NCBI GenBank assembly: GCA_938084835.1
Contig: CALKER010000003.1
Coordinates: 62,001-126,000, forward strand
Origin: an uncultured Thermoguttaceae bacterium
GTDB taxonomy: Bacteria; Planctomycetota; Planctomycetia; Pirellulales; Thermoguttaceae
Reading direction: 5' to 3'
DNA length: 64,000 nt
The position numbers and the translations under genes are program-made. Below the pieces are notes generated by a model, which did no database searches, was not told where the DNA came from, and worked only from the letters and a program-made list of their open reading frames with translations. Each line of letters begins with the position of its first letter. The stretch's first letter is position 1. Below, one piece after another: positions 56,872 to 64,000 of the stretch.

Positions 56872-59751
56872 ATGTGGCGTACAGTTGAAAACCTTACAAA
56901 AGATCTTTCCCTGTGTGCAGCGGCCCTCCTCGCGGGATGGTGGTTGTTTGCCAGGACCGTGTATTTTCCGCCCCAAGGGACTGTCGCGGTCGCACTGTTG
57001 GTTGGGGCGATGGCTTTACTGACGATTACGAACCTTCTTCCGAGATCGAGAAATGGGCGCGCCGTTCTCAGTCAGCACTTAGGCGCTTCAAAAAGCCAGA
57101 GGACGAAACCGGGGTTCTTACTCTCAGGGACGTTGTTCCTTCTTGCTACGGTGATCACCCCGTGGCCAGAACGGGTGATTCCGCTTTTCTTCGCGGCGGG
57201 CAGTCTCCTCGCGGCATGGATGGCGACAGAAAAGACGATACTCTCCGCCCTAGGCCAAGCCTGTTTGGCGGTAGGACTTATCCTGAGCACCCAGTGGCTG
57301 GTTCTTCAGGCGTATTTCTTCCAGACCATGCGTTGGCGTGACATACCCGAGGCTTGGGTCCCCGTGCTCGCTTTTGTGCTGAGGCTTTTTGGAATCGATG
57401 CGGCCAGTGCTGGATCGTCGCTCGCCTTGGCTCATTCGGCGCAGGTTGCCCTGGTTCCCGTGACCTGGGAATTGGCCTTGGACCCAGCAACGACTCTCGC
57501 TTGGGTTGGAGGGCTGGTTGCGTTAGTATGGCGGGAGCTGTCTTGGTCAGGTCTTTCACCGCGCAAGCCAGCGGGAAGAGAATTCCAGGAAAAAGAGCAC
57601 GCCTGGGAGCGGTTTCAGTCGCTGGCCATCTTGTGGACGCTGGCCCTACTAATCTTTATCCCTATCCGTCTGGCACTTATCTTGGGATTGCATCTTCACC
57701 GGATCTTGCTTACACCCGTACAAATTCCCGTTATTGCCGGTGATGTTTTTATAAGCCCCACGGTAGCCATCGCTTTTATCTTCCTTCTTGTAATTATCGC
57801 CGCTCTTCTGACCGCTCAAATGCCGGGCGGAGCAAGTCTCGACTTAAAGCCCAAACTGTTGTCGGCCTCACAATCTTTCTCTCAGGGTGAAGAAGGTTCT
57901 GGGGTAGCAGGAAACCAGCGGAAGGGCTCGATGGAAACTGCCCCAACCGAGGGAGGAGGGGAAGAAGCGTGGAGACGGCTTATGCAAGGGGCCGTTGCCT
58001 TGATGGCAATCTTGGGTGTTGGAGTGTGCGTGGTGGCCTTGTTGTGGGACCCGCCAGGTTCGGCAACATTAGGTCGTGTCATGGTGGTCGAGCGTCATTC
58101 CACGTGGGAGCCCACGGATCGCCCCTACGACACCGAGCATTTCGGACATGATCCTTCGTATAGCTATACTCTTGCGTATAACTATCTCGAGCAATACTTC
58201 ACAATGTCACGCCTCCACCAGGAAGACGAAATCACCCGAGAACGATTGAAAAGCTGCGATGTGCTGATTGTGAAAATTCCTACCGAGCGTTGGCAACGAG
58301 GGGAGATAGCCGCCGTTGTGGACTTTGTACGCCAAGGGGGCGGCTTGCTCCTGGTGGGAGACCATACCAATGTGTTTAACTCTAGCACCTATCTTAACGA
58401 TATATGCCGGCAGTTCGGCTTTGCCTATGCTGCGGATCTACTCTTTTGGATGCCCGATGCTTATCGACAACCGTGGCGGCCGGGCTTTGCGTCCCATCCC
58501 TCAGTGGCACGGGTGCCGCCACTTCATTTTGCGGTGGGATGTTCGATTGATCCGGGGCGATCGCGGGGGCGCGCGGCCATTTGGAGCGCGGGGTTGTGGA
58601 GCCTACCCTGCGACTTTCACACGCCGAATTATCATCCGGTGCCCCAATGGCGAAGCGACATGCGCTACGGTGCCTTTATCCAAAGCTGGGCTATGCGATT
58701 CGGCCGTGGCCGGGTGATTGCCTTTACCGACTCCACCATCTTTTCCAACTTCTGCATTTTCCAGCCAGGCAAAGTAGAGCTTCTCCGAGAAATGGTGTGG
58801 TGGTTGGCCTGTCGCGGCGTATACGACTGGCCGACAGCGAGGTGGCTCATACCCGTGGCAGCAACGATTTTGGGACTCGGATTGCTGGCCACTGCCGCCG
58901 TAGTCTCATTTGCTTTTAATCTCTCTGCCTTGGTGTTAATCGCGGCGCTTGTCTTTGGTTTTTCGTTCGGATTTTTCGTTGTTGACCAGCTCCATGTGCT
59001 GGGAAATCCCTCACCCCTCAACAAAGCGCCGCACAAATGGGTTGTCATCGATCGCACAACTTCTCAGGTTCCGTTGGCGCTCGGTGCCTTTAACGTCGAT
59101 GAGTCGGGCAATGGCTTTGGACTGCTTGAGCAGTGGGTGAGTCGACTAGGTTATTACACCGCTCGCCGTGAAGGAATTCACGCACTTGGAGAAGCAGGCC
59201 TACTGGTGATCTGTCCGACAAAATCGCCGCCAAAGGTTTTTCTAGAAAAATTAGTGAGCTACGTGAGAACTGGCGGAAGACTTCTCGTTTTAGATAGCCC
59301 TACAAGTCCGGGAACTACCGCCAACAGCTTATTATGGAACTTCGGCCTCGAGGTCCTTCACGTCACGGCCAGGGGAGGAAAAATCCGATTTATAGACGGT
59401 GGGCCGCAACTGGAAGTCGACTTGGCCTGCGAGGTTCGGGGAGGGGAAACGTTTGCCTGGATTGATGACTTACCGGTGGCAGCCCGGAGACGGTTTGGGC
59501 AAGGAACTGTCATGGCCATCGGATTTGCGACCTTGTGGAATGATCGCAATATGGGCGAACACTGGATGGTGGCATCCGAGCCAACCTTGTTTCGTCGAGA
59601 GGACTTAGCCCCAGAACTCCGCGACCGGTTCGACGCACTCTTTGCAATCCTCCGCGCTTGGCTTGAGGACGTACCGATCGAGCGGCCGAAAACCCCTTCG
59701 GCAAAAAATCAAACCACATCCTCCTCAGACAATCGGCCCGAGGACAAATGA
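56872..59751 (+). CDS. Large membrane protein with two amidotransferase-like periplasmic domains (copy 2)
   Basis: The 959-residue product shares the layout of its neighbour: about eight membrane helices, domain 1 (LKSCDVLIVKIPTERWQRGE, then VDFVRQGGGLLLVGDHTNVF), two helices, domain 2 (LGEAGLLVICPTKSPPKVFL, then VSYVRTGGRLLVLDSPTSPG). The membrane part (WVPVLAFVLRLFGIDAASAG, then VALVPVTWELALDPATTLAW and FIPIRLALILGLHLHRIL) recalls exosortase/archaeosortase enzymes in helix arrangement and in the Arg and His pattern, but the catalytic Cys is absent. Hence a non-catalytic or different function is likely. GAGG lies six bases before the ATG. The two proteins probably work together at the membrane (inference from tandem order). 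Confidence 0.75.
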   Translation: MWRTVENLTKDLSLCAAALLAGWWLFARTVYFPPQGTVAVALLVGAMALLTITNLLPRSRNGRAVLSQHLGASKSQRTKPGFLLSGTLFLLATVITPWPERVIPLFFAAGSLLAAWMATEKTILSALGQACLAVGLILSTQWLVLQAYFFQTMRWRDIPEAWVPVLAFVLRLFGIDAASAGSSLALAHSAQVALVPVTWELALDPATTLAWVGGLVALVWRELSWSGLSPRKPAGREFQEKEHAWERFQSLAILWTLALLIFIPIRLALILGLHLHRILLTPVQIPVIAGDVFISPTVAIAFIFLLVIIAALLTAQMPGGASLDLKPKLLSASQSFSQGEEGSGVAGNQRKGSMETAPTEGGGEEAWRRLMQGAVALMAILGVGVCVVALLWDPPGSATLGRVMVVERHSTWEPTDRPYDTEHFGHDPSYSYTLAYNYLEQYFTMSRLHQEDEITRERLKSCDVLIVKIPTERWQRGEIAAVVDFVRQGGGLLLVGDHTNVFNSSTYLNDICRQFGFAYAADLLFWMPDAYRQPWRPGFASHPSVARVPPLHFAVGCSIDPGRSRGRAAIWSAGLWSLPCDFHTPNYHPVPQWRSDMRYGAFIQSWAMRFGRGRVIAFTDSTIFSNFCIFQPGKVELLREMVWWLACRGVYDWPTARWLIPVAATILGLGLLATAAVVSFAFNLSALVLIAALVFGFSFGFFVVDQLHVLGNPSPLNKAPHKWVVIDRTTSQVPLALGAFNVDESGNGFGLLEQWVSRLGYYTARREGIHALGEAGLLVICPTKSPPKVFLEKLVSYVRTGGRLLVLDSPTSPGTTANSLLWNFGLEVLHVTARGGKIRFIDGGPQLEVDLACEVRGGETFAWIDDLPVAARRRFGQGTVMAIGFATLWNDRNMGEHWMVASEPTLFRREDLAPELRDRFDALFAILRAWLEDVPIERPKTPSAKNQTTSSSDNRPEDK

Positions 59752-59773
59752 CACTGGAAAAGAGGTGCTTTCT

Positions 59774-59805
59774 TGCCCACTGGGGTAAAAGCCAGGGCAG
59801 CTTTG
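59774..59805 (+). terminator. Possible terminator after the membrane-protein pair
   Basis: TGCCC-A-CTGG pairs with CCAG-GGCA across eight bases, with GCTTTG after it. The stem is good and the T-tract short. Confidence 0.35.
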
Positions 59806-60034
59806 CCCCCCTATTTAATGAGGAGTGCCTTGCTTTTAGGGTGCGGAAGTGGCACAAACTTGTTCAGGATACTTAACTGTGACGTTTATCCATATTTTTC
59901 ACAGTTAAATCGCGAGTTCCAGATTTTCTGATGACTGTGCCAGAACCTAATTTGAACTTTGAAGGTTAGGCGGGCGCTCCCATAAAAGATTGGCCCGGAT
60001 CTCATACTCCAAAGCTCGGTAGGGAGAAAGTGCG

Positions 60035-61915
60035 ATGAACCCGATTCGACGTGCCATTTGGAACTGTTGGTTTTTGTGGATGGCCTGGGTTGTCTTAGCA
60101 CAGCAAATTCACCCGGTTCTTCAGGGAAGAGCGGCCGTGTGGTCAGACGTCGCGGCAGGTCTACAGCGGGAAGAGGCCGAAGCAGCCCCCGAGGCCTCGG
60201 CGGCTAAATCCTTGGTTTCTCATCCCCGCCAAGGCGACTGGCGAAACATCCGTACAGGATACACCATCCCAAGCGAAAATTATTGCGATCAGCCGTATAT
60301 AGTCGTGTTACCGGACGGCTCGTGGTTATGCGTGATGACCACCGGCAAGGGGCACGAGGGAGCCAAAGGGCAACATGTGGTTTGTACCGTGAGTAGGGAT
60401 CGCGGGCAATCATGGTCCCCGCTTGTGGACATTGAACCGGCCCACGGGCCGGAGGCATCATGGGCTGTTCCCCTGATCACTCCCTCGGGCCGTGTGTACG
60501 TCTTCTACACCTACAATGGTGATCACGTCTCCACATTAGGCAATCGGTCCATTCGTGCCGACATGCTCGGATGGTATGTTTTTCGATTCTCTGACGACGG
60601 TGGCAAAACTTGGTCCAAAGAACGCTATCGCCTTCCCATGCGAATTACGGCATGTGACCGCACCAACGACTGGGAAGGAAAAGTGCAAATCTTCTGGGGA
60701 ATCGACAAACCCAACATCGTGGGTGACGATGTTATTTTCGCTTTCACAAAGTTGGGGCGATATATGCTCGAGCTTGGGGAAGGCTGGCTATTTCGCTCCT
60801 CCAACATCCTCACCGAGAGCGATCCCGCAAAAATTCATTGGGAATTGCTTCCAGAAGGCGAGCACGGGATCCGCGCTGCGGAGTTTGGCTCCGTGCAGGA
60901 AGAACATAATGTGGTGCCGCTCAGCAACGAATCGTTGTACTGCGTGTATCGGACCACACAAGGATTCCCCTGCCACAGCTACAGCCGGGACGGAGGCCGG
61001 ACGTGGAGCCGGCCGGAACCGATGACTTACACCCCAGGCGGTCGCCGCGTGAAGCATCCACGGGCTTGCCCCATGGTGTGGCGGACTCAGCTTGGCATGT
61101 ACCTTTTTTGGTTCCATAACCACGGTGGTCGAAGCTTTGAAGATCGTAACCCCGTGTGGATTTCCGGGGGAATTGAACGAGATGGTTTTATCCACTGGAG
61201 TCAACCGGAAATCCTTCTGTATGACCCCGATCCCAAGGTTCGGATCAGTTATCCCGACCTAATCGAGCAGGACGGCCAATATTGGGTGACAGAAACGCAA
61301 AAGTCTATCGCCCGCGTACATCCCATCGACAAAACCCTGCTTGAGGGGCTGTGGACGCAGGGAAAGGTCCAAAGAATCAGTCACCAAAGTTTGTTGCTGG
61401 ACGCAACAGGAAAAGAGCTTGCTACTGGTGCCGTGGAAATACCCGCTCCCGTCGACTTAACTCAAACCGGCGGGTTGACACTTGAGGTGTGGGTACAGCT
61501 CTCTCGGCTCGATGAGGGCCAGGTACTTGTGGATTCCTTCGGACCCCCGCACGGGGGGATTCGCCTGAAAACAACGCGTAGCAACGGACTCCGCTTGGAA
61601 GTGGGCGATGGCCTCTCTCTTGTGGCCTGGGACAGCGATCCAGGAGTACTTCAGGCAGGAAGAGTGCACCACGGGGTGGCCATCGTGGATCATGGACCGC
61701 AAATCATTATGTTTGTCATCGACGGCATCCTGTGTGACGGAGGCGAAACACGCCAATTTGGTTGGGGGCGGTATGACGCTGAGCTGAAAGATGTGCGGGG
61801 CACGGGAAAGTTCCAACTGGCACTTTCGCCGGAGAGCGAGTTACTTCGGGTCCGGCTCTATAATCGCCCGTTGCGGGTCGCCGAGGCGGTGGCCCATTTT
61901 CACGCCGGACCTTAA
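60035..61915 (+). CDS. Sialidase-like six-bladed propeller protein with lectin-like C-terminus
   Basis: The 626-residue product has a signal or anchor (CWFLWMAWVVLAQQ) and a six-bladed beta-propeller with three Asp-box repeats: SRDRGQSWSP, SDDGGKTWSK and SRDGGRTWSR. From about residue 465 a concanavalin/LamG-type jelly-roll follows (TLEVWVQLSRLDEGQVLVDS and FQLALSPESELLRVRLYNRP). GH33 sialidases remove terminal sialic acid, but the catalytic Arg triad, Tyr/Glu pair and RIP motif cannot be confirmed by eye, so it may act on another glycan or only bind. GGGAG eight bases upstream fixes the ATG. A gap of about 280 bases separates it from the preceding operon, so co-transcription is uncertain. 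Confidence 0.85.
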   Translation: MNPIRRAIWNCWFLWMAWVVLAQQIHPVLQGRAAVWSDVAAGLQREEAEAAPEASAAKSLVSHPRQGDWRNIRTGYTIPSENYCDQPYIVVLPDGSWLCVMTTGKGHEGAKGQHVVCTVSRDRGQSWSPLVDIEPAHGPEASWAVPLITPSGRVYVFYTYNGDHVSTLGNRSIRADMLGWYVFRFSDDGGKTWSKERYRLPMRITACDRTNDWEGKVQIFWGIDKPNIVGDDVIFAFTKLGRYMLELGEGWLFRSSNILTESDPAKIHWELLPEGEHGIRAAEFGSVQEEHNVVPLSNESLYCVYRTTQGFPCHSYSRDGGRTWSRPEPMTYTPGGRRVKHPRACPMVWRTQLGMYLFWFHNHGGRSFEDRNPVWISGGIERDGFIHWSQPEILLYDPDPKVRISYPDLIEQDGQYWVTETQKSIARVHPIDKTLLEGLWTQGKVQRISHQSLLLDATGKELATGAVEIPAPVDLTQTGGLTLEVWVQLSRLDEGQVLVDSFGPPHGGIRLKTTRSNGLRLEVGDGLSLVAWDSDPGVLQAGRVHHGVAIVDHGPQIIMFVIDGILCDGGETRQFGWGRYDAELKDVRGTGKFQLALSPESELLRVRLYNRPLRVAEAVAHFHAGP

Positions 61916-62744
61916 GCGAAGTGGTTGATCCAGCACGGGCTCATCTGAGAACCCTTGGAAACAGAGCTTTGATCTGACCACAGAAAGGTTGCTGGCGACG
62001 CCTACCGGAAGAGGCAACCGCTCGAATTCAATGTTAAAAAGACAAGCCCAAGCTCAGAGCCGACCGAAGCTGGGCAGAGAGTCGGTGCCGTGAAGTCTCA
62101 GATTGCAAGGCCGATTACGACAACCTCTAAAGAAAGCCTTCAAAAAATCAGAGTTATAGGCGAACTATCATTTTATTGATCGCCTTAAGTATATATTCGC
62201 GGTTCCGCTAAAATTGTCTTCTTTAGGGCGCTCGAAGATTTTGGCCTCCCGCACTGGTTCGCACCAAATTCGACCGTCACTTGATGCCCGCCAACTTTCG
62301 CCCGTCCTCCACAAGAAGGGTGTAGCAATACACCCACAGGTGGGGTTTTTGGCATTATCGGTGACGCATCTCAGGGTTCTTGGCGATGGATATTTTCTGT
62401 CGAGCCCTCGGCACACCTTTACCGAAAACGAGCCGTAGAACTTTTACCAACCTGATTGTAAAAGCCCTCGGCAGGTAGCTCTTTTCTAAATTTGCCAGGA
62501 AATTCCGCCTGGTCCCTCGGTGGGGCCTGGGGGCGCATAGTTTACTGAATTTCGCAGGCTTTGTCTGACTATTTCAGCTGGCCAGGTAATGTATGATTGT
62601 CTTTGGGAGAGCGACGGGTTGCTCAGCCGCCTAGCGGGAATTACGCTGCAGGGAGTATCGCCTTGCGTCAACCGATTTCAACCGTCCCAGCGGTGGGATG
62701 GGGGAGTTAGCTGAGCTAGTTCCTCCCTAAGAAGGAGTTGTCCG
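61916..62744. other. Gap upstream of the FlgI-like gene; no gene seen
   Basis: Overlapping short frames at 62168-62438 are not convincing. A GGTTGC/GCAACC stem near 61987-62020 and a TCCCA/TGGGA stem near 62686-62699 are weak. Confidence 0.4.
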
Positions 62745-64000
62745 ATGAACCGGCTCGCGATTTTTGTAGGCATCATACTCGTGATTGCGGCTAGTGGTTT
62801 AGAAAATGGCCGCAATCGCGATTGCTGCCGTTTTCCCGGAGGGAGATCCTCATTCGCTGAGGAAATTTCAGCCGGGGTGGAAGAGGCCGCTGCGGCGGCT
62901 GCCGAATCGTCACAGGAAGACTCTTCGGAGCCTCAAGCGTCGGTGACGCAGCCGGAACCCACGGAAAAACCAGCAGTCGTGCCAACTGATCCTGCGGGTA
63001 ATGAATCCCAGGTGCAACCCGAGGTGCCATCGGATCCTGCTGCTCAACCCCAAATGGCTACAGACACGCGTGGTGAGCAAGCTGCATCGGAAGTCGCCAA
63101 GAACTCACACGATCAGCCCGAGGTGGCATCTGTGGCTCAAGAGGTTAGCCAACCCTCAGCTGGTCAATCTTCTCAGCCTGCTGTCGAGGCAGAATCTGAG
63201 ACCCAAAGCTTAAAACCAAGTTTGGCCGAAATTTTGGCAAAGCTCCGGCCGGAGGACCCGGAGAAATATCTAAAAATAGGCGAAATTTGTCAGGTTAAAG
63301 TCCATCGGCTTGAGAGCTTGCACGGTCTGGGACTGGTGGTTGATCTGGCCGAGTTTGCAAAAGCCTTGGGGACGTCAGCCCGAGGGGGATCAGCGATTTC
63401 CTCGCCAATAGGCAGCGCATTAGGGCTGCCGGCAACGGGTGCCGCCACGCCAAGCCCCGGAAGGCCGGGAGTGACTCCCGCCGTTGACGTAAAAGCCATC
63501 CTGCGGCTTTTAGACCAGGCAGAAGCCGACGACCCTACCACGGTTATTCCCGAAATCCTTTGGGAGCGTCGGGCTGTCGCACTTGTGGCGGTCACCGTCA
63601 CACTACCCGCGGAAGGTATCCGCAAGGGCGAAAGGCTTGACTGCCAGATTCGCAGTTTTGAGCCGAGAAACATCGCCGGAGGATACCTTTTGCCTACGAA
63701 GCTTTTCCCACCCGGCCCGCGGGAGGGGGAGCCCCTTGGAATTGCCGCCGGTCCCGTTGTCAGCGAGTCGTCGTTTCGTTCCGCTGGTGACAAAGTTCTA
63801 GGCGGATGTGTGGTTCAAGCAGACATCACCGAGCAATTTCTTCAGGATGGCAAACTACGATTGGTCCTCCGCCCCGAGCACAGCGGCTTTTTGGTGGCGC
63901 AAGAGGTTGCCGACCGGATCAATTTGCACTTGGGGCTGTTGACGGGGAAACCTTTGGCCAAGGCCCTTAGTCCCAGCACCATTGAGGTGGAGCTACCGGC
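62745..64000 (+). CDS. FlgI-like flagellar P-ring family protein (partial, C-terminus off window)
   Basis: The frame is open from an ATG preceded by AAGGAG at seven bases and runs to the window end (418 codons). A signal peptide (LAIFVGIILVIAASGLE) is followed by a long Gln/Glu/Pro/Ala/Ser-rich linker (residues about 45-160), then the P-ring core: RLESLHGLGLVVDL (ring-protein opening), IPEILWERRAVALVAVTVTL (the AAVMVTA-like segment), AEGIRKGERLDCQIRS, NIAGGYLLPTKLF, IAAGPVVS and LRPEHSGFLVAQEVADRINL. These match FlgI order by eye. FlgI forms the periplasmic bushing of the flagellar rod. No other flagellar gene is present in the window, so it may be an isolated or a repurposed member; planctomycetes carry FlgI-like proteins outside flagellar clusters. 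Confidence 0.78.
   Translation, partial: MNRLAIFVGIILVIAASGLENGRNRDCCRFPGGRSSFAEEISAGVEEAAAAAAESSQEDSSEPQASVTQPEPTEKPAVVPTDPAGNESQVQPEVPSDPAAQPQMATDTRGEQAASEVAKNSHDQPEVASVAQEVSQPSAGQSSQPAVEAESETQSLKPSLAEILAKLRPEDPEKYLKIGEICQVKVHRLESLHGLGLVVDLAEFAKALGTSARGGSAISSPIGSALGLPATGAATPSPGRPGVTPAVDVKAILRLLDQAEADDPTTVIPEILWERRAVALVAVTVTLPAEGIRKGERLDCQIRSFEPRNIAGGYLLPTKLFPPGPREGEPLGIAAGPVVSESSFRSAGDKVLGGCVVQADITEQFLQDGKLRLVLRPEHSGFLVAQEVADRINLHLGLLTGKPLAKALSPSTIEVELP

Overview
The window looks like chromosomal DNA of a planctomycete, probably from the Pirellulales/Thermoguttaceae side. The support is a DUF1559 prepilin-like protein, two squalene-cyclase-like repeat proteins (one with a DUF4159-type C-terminus), Tat-exported Gfo/Idh/MocA oxidoreductases, a ceramidase-like enzyme, a carboxypeptidase-regulatory-like lipoprotein, a DUF6485 protein and an apiosidase-like DUF4038 hydrolase. 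Genes are mostly single or in pairs, with unusually long non-coding gaps (up to about 2.1 kb). I see no rRNA, no convincing tRNA, no transposase and no intact CRISPR-cas locus. The assignment to a lineage is inference from family content.

Layout. 1-5.5 kb: a DUF4159-type repeat protein running off the left edge (-), a possible small membrane protein (-), a PII regulator (-) and a membrane-anchored prenyltransferase-repeat protein (+). 5.9-18.0 kb: a TPR-like exported protein, a Gfo/Idh/MocA oxidoreductase, a neutral ceramidase-like protein, a small lipoprotein (+), an aspartylglucosaminidase-type asparaginase, a GT2 glycosyltransferase, coaD and a class V aminotransferase. 18.6-28 kb: a 59-aa two-helix membrane protein (+), a cupin, a cytochrome b fused to four c-type haem domains, its Rieske partner, nrnA, ribF, a UVR-motif protein and an ICMT-like methyltransferase. 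28-39 kb: a CRISPR-like or minisatellite remnant, a DUF1559 protein, a second Gfo/Idh/MocA oxidoreductase (+), a 3'-5' exonuclease, an apiosidase-like hydrolase (+), and rseP overlapping dxr. 41-46 kb: a TolQ-TolR-TolR set (+), then a LysR regulator and a 2Fe-2S/ASKHA corrinoid-activation-like protein (-). 48-64 kb (all +): a UvrD-type helicase, an NtrC-type regulator, a DUF6485 protein, two tandem giant membrane proteins with duplicated amidotransferase-like domains, a sialidase-like protein and a FlgI-like protein running off the right edge.

How the genes fit together. The Rieske protein and the cytochrome b/c fusion should form one alternative quinol-oxidising complex. dxr/rseP and nrnA/ribF are housekeeping pairs. 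TolQRR forms an energised inner-membrane motor without visible TolA/TolB/Pal partners. LysR and the ASKHA protein are 21 bases apart and probably form one transcription unit.

The most unusual points are these: a Tyr at a canonical haem-b ligand position with a His three residues on in the cytochrome b fusion; the pair of tandem membrane proteins whose membrane part resembles an exosortase without its cysteine; a hairpin that puts a Shine-Dalgarno in its loop right before the oxidoreductase at 30589; three degenerate repeats spaced about 62 bases apart near 28.2 kb; and an 82-base nested stem-loop near 52.55 kb.
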